A stretch of 14,830 nucleotides of DNA, taken from positions 1 to 14,830 of the forward strand of contig JAJDEL010000220.1 of assembly GCA_029259835.1 (NCBI GenBank), written 5' to 3'. The DNA is from Planctomicrobium sp. GTDB taxonomy: Bacteria; Planctomycetota; Planctomycetia; Planctomycetales; Planctomycetaceae. Under the pieces are notes generated by a model. The model did not search any database, was not told the DNA's origin, and saw only the letters and a program-made list of their open reading frames with translations. This document shows, piece after piece, positions 1 to 8,093 of this stretch (its first letter is position 1; the number at the start of each line of letters is the position of its first letter). The translations under genes and the position numbers were made by a program.

Positions 1-1
1 G

Positions 2-2200
2 GTAGAGGATTTACCACCAGAGGTTGTTCTCGTTCTTCCTGAGCAGGATCTCACCGTGACTAAGAATGCCGTTGTTCCATTACATGCGACAGCGCGAGAC
101 GATAATGGATTATCTGCATTTTCCGTTGAGATGACTTCCAAAGAAACGTTCTCACTTAAGCCGGAAGAAGTGGACGGATTGTTGGAATCTAGTATCTCTG
201 GAAATTTGACAATTGGACGTGCCTCCCTGAGTGAAGGAGAGACCATCGAAGTGTTCGCTCAAGCTTTAGATCACTCGCCAAATTCAGTTGCTGTCGTGTC
301 ACCGACCGTCCGGTTGATTGTGGTCTCCGAGCAAGTGAAACAGCAGGAGTTGCATGAAATACTAAAGCAAGTCGCACGCTCACTTCTTGCGGCATACGAC
401 AGCCAACGGATTGTGAATCAGGAAACGCGGCAACTGCTCGACACGGTGCGGTCAAACAACATGCAAGTTCGCGGCACCGAGGTCATCAGCCTGCTACAAA
501 CGAGGCAAGTCGCGATTCGAGATGCTCTCCGAGATCATGTCGAGAAAGATCTTGTGACGATTCTGTTGGAACACTGGGAAATAAATCGTCTGACCGACCC
601 GATTTTGAAAGAGGCGATCGCGACGGTCGCTCCCGAACTCACAGGACTCATTGATGATGAGCTTGAGGAGTGTGTTGTTTCCATCGACTTGCTTAGAAAT
701 AACTGGAAAGAATCCAGCCAGATATCCCCAGCGGAGAATCGAATTGCGAATGACATTCGAGGCATTCGCACTGTTATTGAGAATCAGGAATCGGCTTTAA
801 AGGAACTGGCGGAGTTGATTCAAAAACTTGACCGTTGGGTCGATACCGCAAACCTTCAATCACAGTGGCAATTCATCAATTCTGGGTTAAAGATTCATGC
901 ACAGGAACTCACCTCTCTCGCTCAGGAAACAGTCTCGAAATCACTCGACGAATTGACGAATGCGCAAAGAGATCAACTTCAACGATCATCAGAAGCACAT
1001 CTTTCTTTATCGCGAAAGATGCAAAAGCTGACTTCCAGTTTAAGTCAAGTCGATTCACAAAGCTGGCAACAATTAGGGACGAACCTCAAAGAGTTCCAGG
1101 CTGTGACGAAACTGCGAAAATCGGCAGAAGCTATTCAAAACAATAACGTCTTGAAAGCCATTGAAATTAATCGTGATTTACAGCGAAAGCTCGAAGATTT
1201 CGAATCGCAACGGTCCAACTTTCGCGCAAATAAGACCTCTCAGCTTCTTGCGCAACTTCAAAAGTATGCTGATCGGCTACAGGATATTGCCGAGAATCAA
1301 AAGGAACTGAGCACAAAGTGGAGCGACTCACCGTTCGACGAAGTCCATTGGGAGCAGCAGCGGAGGTTAAAACAGTCGCTGAACGAACTCTCGCAACAAT
1401 TGAAACGGTACGGCATGAGTTCAGTTGCGAAAATTTTGGCCGAGACGACCACGGTGATGGGAGAGATCTCTCGAGAATTGGAGGATCAGAATAAGACCAA
1501 TTTTGATACGAATCTAGGACTGGTCGAACAAAAAATAAACACAGCGATCTCCCAAGTCTCCGATTCACTGCAAAGACTACAGGAGCGAGATCAAAACTTC
1601 ATGATCAGGGAACTTTCCCAACTGACGAGTCAACTTTTAAAGCAGCACGAGGCCCACCAACAATCCATATCGGTGATCGAGCAAATATATGCTCAGAGGA
1701 GACGATTGACGCGGAGCCAACGACGAGAACTTCTTGGAATCTCTCAGGCATACAGCATGTTCGCCGAGAAGCTCCAACCTTTCGAGAGTACTTCTCAAGA
1801 GTTACCGGTCATCTCGCAAAGGCTTGATCTACTCGTCTCGGCAACAGAAGAAGCCTCTGCGAAACTCCGACAATCTGAAATCGGACCTGACCTGGCTGAG
1901 CAGATGGCGCAAATCCATACTTTGCTCACTCAGTTGTCAACTTTGGGCACAAATGGAAGCGGTGAAATTGCCGAAGACGCTGCGATTCCGTTCCCGCAGC
2001 ATCTCCGGTCTCAGATACAAATTCTGCTCGCACGCCAACGAGAATTGGTTGGACAAGAAACGTCATTGCTCAAAAGCGGACAAGTGATCCCAGAAGAAAT
2101 CAAACAATCGATTTCTAATGAGCAGCAAGAAATTATTGGCGCATTGGAAACACTCCTCAAAGGGATCGATCTTCACGACGGCAATCGGCAATCACAATAA
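2..2200 (+). CDS. Large Ig-like plus coiled-coil protein (DUF4175-like), 5' end missing
   Basis: The reading frame is open from the first bases of the window, so the gene starts upstream. The GTG at 56 is internal, because the residues before it continue a conserved-looking beta-sandwich (PPEVVLVLPEQDLTVT then VVPLHATARDDNGLSAFSVEM). The visible part is 732 residues. About residues 1-110 resemble the Ig/cadherin-like segment of long planctomycete proteins usually called hypothetical or DUF4175-like. The rest, from about residue 110, is rich in Q, E, L, K and R with heptad-like spacing and no membrane segment, so it is probably long alpha-helical coiled coil. Family members usually carry N-terminal membrane helices and often lie in MoxR/DUF58/VWA gene clusters, which would be upstream of this window. 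The molecular function is unknown. The family call is by recognition only; the coding call is firm. Confidence 0.85.
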   Translation, partial: VEDLPPEVVLVLPEQDLTVTKNAVVPLHATARDDNGLSAFSVEMTSKETFSLKPEEVDGLLESSISGNLTIGRASLSEGETIEVFAQALDHSPNSVAVVSPTVRLIVVSEQVKQQELHEILKQVARSLLAAYDSQRIVNQETRQLLDTVRSNNMQVRGTEVISLLQTRQVAIRDALRDHVEKDLVTILLEHWEINRLTDPILKEAIATVAPELTGLIDDELEECVVSIDLLRNNWKESSQISPAENRIANDIRGIRTVIENQESALKELAELIQKLDRWVDTANLQSQWQFINSGLKIHAQELTSLAQETVSKSLDELTNAQRDQLQRSSEAHLSLSRKMQKLTSSLSQVDSQSWQQLGTNLKEFQAVTKLRKSAEAIQNNNVLKAIEINRDLQRKLEDFESQRSNFRANKTSQLLAQLQKYADRLQDIAENQKELSTKWSDSPFDEVHWEQQRRLKQSLNELSQQLKRYGMSSVAKILAETTTVMGEISRELEDQNKTNFDTNLGLVEQKINTAISQVSDSLQRLQERDQNFMIRELSQLTSQLLKQHEAHQQSISVIEQIYAQRRRLTRSQRRELLGISQAYSMFAEKLQPFESTSQELPVISQRLDLLVSATEEASAKLRQSEIGPDLAEQMAQIHTLLTQLSTLGTNGSGEIAEDAAIPFPQHLRSQIQILLARQRELVGQETSLLKSGQVIPEEIKQSISNEQQEIIGALETLLKGIDLHDGNRQSQ

Positions 2201-2274
2201 CGGCTGTCTTGTTTGTCAGGGCTTGTTAAAATCCGTGACCACCGCTCGCCCGATATGATTTGTAAAGAAGAAGT

Positions 2275-3696
2275 ATGCCGACCCCGCCGCCGAATATCTT
2301 GTGGATTTGTAGTGACCAGCAGCGGTACGACACAATTCATTCCCTGGGGAATTCACTGATTCGAACTCCCAATATCGACCGCATGATCGAAAACGGAGTC
2401 ACATTCACGAGCGCGTATTGTCAAAGTCCGGTCTGTTCTCCGAGTCGGGCATCGTTCTTAACTGGTCGGTATCCAAGTACAACTCGTTGTCGACAGAACG
2501 GTCAAACGATCCCGGCAGACGAACGTCTGCTCCCCAGGATTCTCAAAGAGAATGGATACCACTGCGGGCTGTCTGGGAAACTGCATTTGAGTTCTTGTTC
2601 TGATGGAAAAGTCGAAACCCGTATCGACGACGGTTACGACGTTTTCCACTGGAGCCATCATCCTCAACCAGACTGGCCTGAGAACGCATACCAGCAATGG
2701 CTCAACTCGAAAGGTGTCACCTGGGATGAGTTGTATTGCTCCTCTGAAACGGAACATGTCAAAGCTGGTGTCCCGGCGGAGTATCATCAAACGGCCTGGT
2801 GTGCCGAAATGGCTATAGAATTCATTCAGGAAAATCAACATCGCCCCTGGATGTTCTCGGTGAATATGTTCGATCCGCACCACCCTTTCGACCCGCCGCT
2901 TGAGTATCTGCAGCGATACAAGCCGGAAGAAATGCCGGTTCCGAAATTCCGCTCAGGGGAATGGAACAACAAAACTCGATACCAACAGCTTGATCACGTT
3001 TGGGCGCACAATTCAGAAGGTGGCATGCGAGTTGATGAAATCACGCCGAAGCAATCACAGCGAATCACTGCCGCGTACTACGCGATGGTGGAATTGATTG
3101 ACGATCAGGTCGGGCGGATGCTGAGTACGCTGGAGGAAACCGGACAGCTTGAAAATACGATTGTGGTTTTCATGTCTGACCATGGAGAAATGTTGGGCGA
3201 TCACGGTCTCTATTTGAAAGGCCCACACTTTTACGAAGAGGCAGTACACGTTCCACTGGTGGTGCAGTGGCCTGGGCATTTTGAAGCTGGTCTTCGTAGC
3301 GACGCCTTAGTCGAACTCGTTGATTTGGTGCCAACGTTTTGTGATGCCGTCAACGTTCCCATTGAACCTCAAATTCAAGGAAAGAGCCTATGTGAAATTT
3401 GTACAGGCGCTACTGATCCTTCGCAGCATCGCGATGAAGTCTATTGCGAATACACGAATTCGTGGACGCATGAGCGATCGTACGGAACGATGCTACGTAC
3501 GAAGACTCATAAAATCGTCGTTTACCATGGTGTCGATGAAGGTGAACTCTACGATTTAATTTCTGACCCAGACGAATTCGAAAACCTCTGGGACGATCCT
3601 TCGTTTCAAAAAATGAAGAGTAAATTGCTCAAACGAGCCTTTGACGCAAGCGTATTTACAATGGACCCAGCGCCACCTCGGCTCGGTCCGTTCTAG
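2275..3696 (+). CDS. Sulfatase (alkaline phosphatase superfamily), no signal peptide
   Basis: A 473-residue sulfatase that should hydrolyse a sulfate ester (or a phosphonate/phosphate monoester). The catalytic motif C54-S-P-S-R58 is the CxPSR formylglycine site, with ASFLTG following, so the enzyme needs a formylglycine-generating enzyme encoded elsewhere. Metal-site residues are visible: D14-Q15 near the N-terminus and D302-H303 in SDHGEMLGDHG. K102 and H104 (GKLH), H202-H203 (FDPHHPF) and K315 fit the usual substrate/sulfate contacts. The C-terminus has the GELYDLISDPDEFENLW signature of the sulfatase C-terminal subdomain. The protein starts MPTPPPNILWICSDQQR directly on the first beta strand, so it has no export signal, whereas many planctomycete sulfatases are exported. 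An MFS permease follows 104 bp downstream on the same strand. The substrate cannot be read from sequence; the family is certain. Confidence 0.95.
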   Translation: MPTPPPNILWICSDQQRYDTIHSLGNSLIRTPNIDRMIENGVTFTSAYCQSPVCSPSRASFLTGRYPSTTRCRQNGQTIPADERLLPRILKENGYHCGLSGKLHLSSCSDGKVETRIDDGYDVFHWSHHPQPDWPENAYQQWLNSKGVTWDELYCSSETEHVKAGVPAEYHQTAWCAEMAIEFIQENQHRPWMFSVNMFDPHHPFDPPLEYLQRYKPEEMPVPKFRSGEWNNKTRYQQLDHVWAHNSEGGMRVDEITPKQSQRITAAYYAMVELIDDQVGRMLSTLEETGQLENTIVVFMSDHGEMLGDHGLYLKGPHFYEEAVHVPLVVQWPGHFEAGLRSDALVELVDLVPTFCDAVNVPIEPQIQGKSLCEICTGATDPSQHRDEVYCEYTNSWTHERSYGTMLRTKTHKIVVYHGVDEGELYDLISDPDEFENLWDDPSFQKMKSKLLKRAFDASVFTMDPAPPRLGPF

Positions 3697-3800
3697 ATCA
3701 TTCAGGCTGAATCGTTTCTCTTGACGAAATCAGTAGCGCGGTCACACTGTCCGCCTTTCCTTTCCATCTTTTACTAGAATTTCGTTACGAACGTTTTCCT

Positions 3801-5078
3801 ATGCCGGATGATATTTCTTCAAATGAGAAATCGGGGCAATCCGGGTTTTATTACGGCTGGGTGATGTTGCCTCTGTCGATGCTTTCATTGGCTGCGACTT
3901 CGGCGGGGCAGACGTATGGGCTTTCAGGCTTCAACAAAGAAATTGGTGCATCGCTTCAGCTTACGGAAACCGATCTGGCGAAAGCCTATATGCTCGGAAC
4001 GATTCTCGGAGCCGTTCCGATTGCGTATTTCGGTCACCTGATGGATCGATTTGGTTTGCGAAAAACGGTCCTGGGAACAATCACTCTTTTCTCTCTGGCG
4101 TGTCTTTCACTTTCAATGTCCACGAGTTGGGGAATGCTCGTTGTCTCGTACTGCCTGTTGCGAATGCTTGGTCCGGGCACGCTTGCGATGCTGAGTGGGA
4201 ACACGATGGCGTTCTGGTTTCACCAGCGTCTCGGGACGGTTGAGGCCGTTCGCAAGTTAAGCCTTTCGGTGGCAATGGGGACTGTCCCTGCGCTCAACTA
4301 TTGGTTGCTGAGATCTCTTGACTGGCGACAGGCTTACCTTGTCTGGGGTGGAGTGATTTGGCTCGGACTGTTTCCTTTGCATTTTCTACTGTTTCGAAAC
4401 CGCCCTGAAGAAGTTGGGCAAAGTCTGGAAAGTCGTCGACCACCCAAGACAGAGGGGATTCCGGAATTACTCACTGGAATGACGCTGCAAGAGGCCACTC
4501 GAACATCCCTGTTCTGGGCGATGACGTTCGGGGCAGGCGTGTTTGCGCTCGTGATGACAGCGGTTGTCTTCAACCGAATTTCCATCATGGAAGAGCGAGG
4601 TCTCGAAGAATGGCACAGCGCGATGATGATGTCTGTTCTCTCTGTGACATGGGCGATCACTCAATTCATCAGCGGGAATCTCGCCGATTCTTTTCCTGCA
4701 AAACCACTGATCGTTTTAGGGCACATTCTGTTTAGTGCCGGGATGATGTGTTTGTATTTCATGGATTCCGTTCAAATGGTATTGCTGGCAGGTGGCTTGC
4801 TCGGAGTTGCACAAGGATTCTATTCCGGGGCATCGCACCCACTTTGGGCGCGCTATTTTGGTAGATTGCATCTTGGGAAGATTACGGGAATTTGGATGAC
4901 TGCAATGGTTGCCGCGTCCGCGAGCGGGCCCTATTTTGCTGGAGCCATTCGAGACTATACCGGCTCATTCAGTACATCACTGCTGATTTTCGCTGTGCTT
5001 CCATTGCCGGTCGTTGTGATTACGTTGTTGGCAGATTTCGAGCAGCAAGCCTCAGAAGTAACGGGTTCTTCGTCATAA
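3801..5078 (+). CDS. MFS transporter, OFA/monocarboxylate-type
   Basis: A 425-residue inner-membrane permease of the major facilitator superfamily, with hydrophobic segments consistent with 12 helices. The short polar N-terminus ends in FYYGWVMLPLSML, typical of OFA/monocarboxylate-type MFS proteins. The loop between helices 2 and 3 carries MFS motif A as G78-HLMDRFGLR-K88, including D82, R83 and G85. A longer polar loop around residues 195-230 (RNRPEEVGQSLESRRPPKTEG) separates the two six-helix halves. It lies downstream of the sulfatase on the same strand with no strong terminator between them, so co-transcription is plausible. The substrate is unknown: relatives carry small carboxylates or other anions, and pairing with a cytosolic sulfatase suggests a sulfated metabolite or its product. 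That last point is inference. Confidence 0.9.
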   Translation: MPDDISSNEKSGQSGFYYGWVMLPLSMLSLAATSAGQTYGLSGFNKEIGASLQLTETDLAKAYMLGTILGAVPIAYFGHLMDRFGLRKTVLGTITLFSLACLSLSMSTSWGMLVVSYCLLRMLGPGTLAMLSGNTMAFWFHQRLGTVEAVRKLSLSVAMGTVPALNYWLLRSLDWRQAYLVWGGVIWLGLFPLHFLLFRNRPEEVGQSLESRRPPKTEGIPELLTGMTLQEATRTSLFWAMTFGAGVFALVMTAVVFNRISIMEERGLEEWHSAMMMSVLSVTWAITQFISGNLADSFPAKPLIVLGHILFSAGMMCLYFMDSVQMVLLAGGLLGVAQGFYSGASHPLWARYFGRLHLGKITGIWMTAMVAASASGPYFAGAIRDYTGSFSTSLLIFAVLPLPVVVITLLADFEQQASEVTGSSS

Positions 5079-5255
5079 TTTGCGGTATTGAGCGCCTCTC
5101 CTGCTTCGAGCGAAGCCAGCATAATCTCCATTTCGGTGCTGTTTTGTTCATGTGAGGAGACAAGCAGTTAAGTCTGAGGGCTTCCGAGAAATAATTCGCG
5201 ACAAGATTTGTGACCGACATCCGAGTCACTTGTGTCCCGGAACGACACCGATATC

Positions 5256-6326
5256 ATGCCGGTTGATGTCTCGTCTTCTTACCAGGAATTCCGAACACAG
5301 TCTGAAATTGACAGCATGCCTAATCGCCCGACCAATGGCCCTCGTCCTCACGCATTTCAGCCTCCACAAGGTGAACTTGCGCTGATCGCCGGGTCTGCAA
5401 ACAAACTTCTCTCTGAAAAAGTCGCACGAGAATTAGGAGTCGATCTGACACCGGGAGAAGCTCACTATTTCAGCGAAGGAAACGTTTTCGTTCGCGTCTT
5501 AGAGAACGTGCGCGGACGGGATTGCTATGTGATTCAGGGAACGCACCATCCCGTCAACGACAATTTCATGGAATTGTTATTCTGGATTGATGCGCTCAAA
5601 CGTGCCAGTGCCCAGCAAATCACCGCCGTGGTTCCATTTTTCAGTTACGCCAAAGGCGACAAGAAAGACGAACCGCGAGTTTCGATTCGTGCCCGGGTCT
5701 GTGCCGATGCGATTGAAGCTGCCGGAGCGGACCGTTGTTTGATGATGGATTTACACTCCCCTCAAATTCAGGGATTCTTCCAGATTCCTGTCGACCATCT
5801 TTACGCTCGGTACGTTTTGTGTGATCACATTAAATCACTTGGCATTAAAGACCTTGTTGTCTGTAGCCCGGACGTTGGATTTGCGAAGGGGGCTTCTGCG
5901 TACGCGAACTATCTCGGCGTCCCGGTTGTGATCGGAAACAAGACGCGACGAGATCATGACGAGAATGCGGAAATCCTGGAACTGATTGGAAACGTGAAAG
6001 GCAAGAACGTTTTGATCGTCGACGATTTTACGATTTCAGGCGGAACGCTGATGTCCATGGCCGACCTACTGATTGATCGTGGCGCGAAAGATATTTACGC
6101 CGCAGTCTCGCATGGCGTCTTGGCGAAAGGTGTCTCTCCTCGAATTGCCAAGAGTAACATCAAGCAACTCTTCATTACGGATACAGTTGAGCCTCACAAC
6201 GACCCTTTGCCACGCAATATCTCGGTTGTTTCCGTGTCTCGACTGATTGCCGAAGCGATTCAATCAATCCACGACAGAACAAGTATTTCGCAACTTTTCC
6301 CAGATGGTCGAATCGGCCTCAGTTAA
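5256..6326 (+). CDS. prs: Divergent ribose-phosphate pyrophosphokinase (PRPP synthetase paralogue)
   Basis: A 356-residue protein homologous along its length to PRPP synthetase, which makes PRPP from ribose 5-phosphate and ATP for nucleotide, histidine and tryptophan synthesis. Recognisable blocks are FSEGNVFVRVLENVRG, the Y131-A-K-G-D-K-K-D region, M-D165-L-H167 with SPQIQGFF, and K229-T-R-R. The PRPP/ribose-phosphate loop, normally VDDxIDTGGT, reads D256-D-F-T-I-S-G-G-T264: the second acidic residue is T259 and the following threonine is S261. The ATP-contact segment has KGDKK where classical enzymes have RQDRR or RQDKK. The N-terminus is about 35 residues longer than in typical Prs. No start has a good Shine-Dalgarno sequence; GTG 5232, ATG 5256 and ATG 5316 are all in frame, and the conserved fold begins after residue 38. 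It may be a paralogue beside a classical prs elsewhere in the genome. Confidence 0.9.
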   Translation: MPVDVSSSYQEFRTQSEIDSMPNRPTNGPRPHAFQPPQGELALIAGSANKLLSEKVARELGVDLTPGEAHYFSEGNVFVRVLENVRGRDCYVIQGTHHPVNDNFMELLFWIDALKRASAQQITAVVPFFSYAKGDKKDEPRVSIRARVCADAIEAAGADRCLMMDLHSPQIQGFFQIPVDHLYARYVLCDHIKSLGIKDLVVCSPDVGFAKGASAYANYLGVPVVIGNKTRRDHDENAEILELIGNVKGKNVLIVDDFTISGGTLMSMADLLIDRGAKDIYAAVSHGVLAKGVSPRIAKSNIKQLFITDTVEPHNDPLPRNISVVSVSRLIAEAIQSIHDRTSISQLFPDGRIGLS

Positions 6327-6392
6327 GGGAAGAGAGTCAAGGGTCAAGAGCAAAGCTTGCATGACCAGGCAGTCTCTTCAAACATGGAACCA

Positions 6393-6716
6393 ATGATGAG
6401 TGATGGATATGAACAAGTTGGCGCTGTGGATCAACTTTCAGAATCTGGAAGATTGTCAGTGATTCTGGGCGATGAAATCCCTGCCCTCGTCCTGAAAGCC
6501 GGAGACAATTTCTATTGTGTCGAAGATGTCTGCACGCACGATGGTCAGCCGATGACCGATGGCGAGTTCGACGGGTGTGAACTGACTTGCCCCAGGCATG
6601 GTGCGAAATTCGACGTGCGGACCGGCAGTCCAACTATGATGCCAGCAACAGAACCGGTGCGGACATTTCCCGTCGAGATTCGGGATGGTTCCATTTATGT
6701 CAAGTATGACGAATAA
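6393..6716 (+). CDS. Small Rieske [2Fe-2S] ferredoxin
   Basis: A protein of about 107 residues consisting of one Rieske domain. The two cluster-binding boxes are C47-T-H49 and C66-P-R-H69, the CxH and CxxH pattern that ligates a [2Fe-2S] centre through two cysteines and two histidines. GAKFD follows the second box, as in NirD- and BphA3-type electron carriers. There is no signal peptide or membrane segment, so it should be a cytosolic electron-transfer protein or small-subunit-like partner. Its oxygenase or reductase partner is not in the window. It lies about 65 bp after prs on the same strand. The start is uncertain: TTG 6357 and ATGs at 6384, 6393 and 6396 are in frame. The 6393/6396 choice fits the usual M-S-x-x-Y-x-x-V-G start and has GGA a few bases upstream. 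Confidence 0.92.
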   Translation: MMSDGYEQVGAVDQLSESGRLSVILGDEIPALVLKAGDNFYCVEDVCTHDGQPMTDGEFDGCELTCPRHGAKFDVRTGSPTMMPATEPVRTFPVEIRDGSIYVKYDE

Positions 6717-6840
6717 TCGGCTTCATTGAATCTCTGGAGACAGGTCGAAACTGGACCAATCCCTATTTTTTCAGAAAGAAGTTGCTGACCGAAGCATGGG
6801 AAGATGGTTATCATTGACTGAGATGGGCAAATTACCTGCT

Positions 6841-6849
6841 GAGGAAGAG
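6841..6849 (+). promoter_or_regulatory. Shine-Dalgarno sequence of the FHA gene
   Basis: GAGGAAGAG lies 8 bases before GTG 6858 and 14 before ATG 6864. The spacing favours the GTG as start, adding only two residues to the protein. Confidence 0.5.
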
Positions 6850-6857
6850 ACAGTCTT

Positions 6858-7370
6858 GTGCCAATGATTTTAGTATCCCTTGATGATGGTTCTTCAATTG
6901 TCTTAAGTAAGGCTGTGATGTTCTTCGGACGCGGTCACGAGTGCGATATTGTTCTTTCAAAGAGTCGCAAAGTTTCGCGAAAGCATTGCTGTATCGCTCA
7001 AATCGACGACGGATATCTCGTGCGTGATTTGGGAAGTATGAACGGTGTTCGCGTGAACGAATCGAAAGCAGACCCCGAGTTGCCGCTCAACGTTGGGGAC
7101 GAGTTGTGGGTCGGTGACGTCGGATTTCAGTTTCGGCCTGCTTCTGCGAATGGGATGTCGATTCAACCTTCACAAGAATTGGCTCCAGAAGAGGAGAATC
7201 CAAAAGAGAAACAGGTCAACCCGCTTTTTTTAAGCATGGACCACCCTGTCGCAATTCCCGATGAAAGTCAGGATCTGATCATTGAAGAATCGATACGGCA
7301 AAAAATCATTGATGTGAGCGAGGAAGAAGAAATTATCGAGGTGGGTGAAGAGGATATTATCGAAGATTAG
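6858..7370 (+). CDS. FHA-domain protein with acidic tail
   Basis: A 170-residue cytosolic protein. Residues 1-95 are a forkhead-associated domain, which binds phosphothreonine peptides. The signature residues are all present: G24-R25, S40-R41-x-H43 and N62-G63 in LGSMNGVRVN (to N67). The domain should therefore be binding-competent. From about residue 98 the protein becomes a low-complexity, mostly disordered-looking linker. The last 32 residues (bases 7272-7367) are strongly acidic, with four short hydrophobic-acidic repeats of the form IIE/IID (LIIEES, KIIDVSE, EIIEVGE, DIIED). FHA proteins usually act with Ser/Thr kinases, which planctomycetes have in number, or in secretion assemblies; none is encoded here. 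The start is GTG, chosen for the purine-rich site just upstream. Confidence 0.9.
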   Translation: MPMILVSLDDGSSIVLSKAVMFFGRGHECDIVLSKSRKVSRKHCCIAQIDDGYLVRDLGSMNGVRVNESKADPELPLNVGDELWVGDVGFQFRPASANGMSIQPSQELAPEEENPKEKQVNPLFLSMDHPVAIPDESQDLIIEESIRQKIIDVSEEEEIIEVGEEDIIED

Positions 7371-7518
7371 AGATCTGGTTTTGGAGTTGTACTTTTTGAT
7401 TCCAAAGAGATCCTCAACAGGAATTTTCTGGTTCGTCGCGTAGAAGCTGACTGAGAAGACTCTTTCAAAAGCTGAGCATGATCCAAATCAGTCACGTCCA
7501 CCTAATGCTTCGGCGGTT

Positions 7519-7561
7519 GTAGAGTTCTGCTAAGCCACCAACTCTACCTACCACACGGTAG
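7519..7561. repeat. Two adjacent inverted repeats 3' of the flp gene
   Basis: GTAGAGTT (7519-7526) pairs perfectly with AACTCTAC (7540-7547) across a 13-base loop. CTACC (7548-7552) then pairs with GGTAG (7557-7561) across a 4-base loop. They lie 17-59 bases past the flp stop codon on the minus strand and could form 3' hairpins of its transcript. No T-run follows on either strand, so a classical intrinsic terminator is not supported. Confidence 0.35.
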
Positions 7562-7577
7562 CATAAATAAAGCACAA

Positions 7578-7787
7578 CTAACCGGCTGGACTCTGGATAA
7601 AATCGACGCCTTCCAGTTCATTGACCATCTCATCCCACATATCACTTTGATTCTGCCCAAGTGCGGTGATGGCGACGATACAAATCGCAATGATGAGAGC
7701 AAGCATCACTGCATACTCAACGGAAGTTGGACCAGACTCGTCCTTGCAAAACTTCCAAAACTGGTTTCGGATTGATTGAATGTCCAC
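7578..7787 (-). CDS. flp: Flp/Fap-type pilin (Tad pilus subunit), orphan
   Basis: A 69-residue prepilin of the Flp family, the major subunit of tight-adherence (Tad) type IVc pili. The short charged leader ends at G19. The processing motif is G19-P-T-S-V-E24-Y25, matching the G(x4)EY rule for cleavage by the TadV/CpaA prepilin peptidase, with the conserved glutamate at mature position 5. A single hydrophobic segment (about residues 26-45, VMLALIIAICIVAITALG) forms the assembly helix, followed by a short polar tail. The start codon is GTG; an in-frame stop five codons upstream rules out a longer form. None of the other tad genes (ATPase, secretin, platform proteins) is in the window. It is divergent from the heat-shock genes, and a strong inverted repeat lies in its leader. 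Confidence 0.9.
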   Translation of the reverse strand: MDIQSIRNQFWKFCKDESGPTSVEYAVMLALIIAICIVAITALGQNQSDMWDEMVNELEGVDFIQSPAG

Positions 7788-7814
7788 GGAATTTGTCCCA
7801 CATCAACGCTGTAG

Positions 7815-7849
7815 GTGCTGGTTTGGTTTCCCGCATGAAACCACAGCAC
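7815..7849 (-). repeat. Two-part inverted repeat in the flp leader
   Basis: GTGCTG (7815-7820) pairs with CAGCAC (7844-7849), and GGTTTC (7825-7830) pairs with GAAACC (7837-7842). The terminal loop is 6 bases, and the internal bulge has 4 bases on one side and 1 on the other. All 12 base pairs are Watson-Crick. It ends 28 bases upstream of the flp start codon, so in RNA it would be a stem-loop in the 5' leader; in DNA it could be an operator. Confidence 0.55.
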
Positions 7850-8093
7850 GGGTATTAAGTCTCAATCGTAATTCTCTTGCTACGCTTCAAACCTAGGTCA
7901 CAAAATAATGGAGTCAAATCGATTAGTTGGATTTGTCAATAAATTCGGTGAAGACAGATTGAACGGACCTGATACCCTGCCAATCAGACAGGAATTGCTT
8001 GTGGGTTTTGGTACAAACGGAATTGGATTGGTTTCTGCTAACTGTTTATTGTAATTGCAGTTACGTCTTGTGCGAGTCCGTGATCTGGAAAGG

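Noticed and set aside
2458..2883. 141-codon open frame on the minus strand
   Set aside because: Antisense to the sulfatase over its most conserved part; no domain signature.
3700..3712. Hairpin ATTCA-GGC-TGAAT after the sulfatase gene as a terminator
   Set aside because: The stem is short and AT-rich, and the following bases are not a continuous T-run, so it would not reliably end transcription before the MFS gene.
5103..5116. Hairpin GCTTC-GAGC-GAAGC after the MFS gene as a terminator
   Set aside because: The stem is only 5 bp and no T-run follows.
7371..7577. Direct repeat AGAGATC and other short repeats after the FHA gene as a mobile-element scar or attachment site
   Set aside because: The repeats are only 7 bases, with no integrase, transposase or tRNA nearby.
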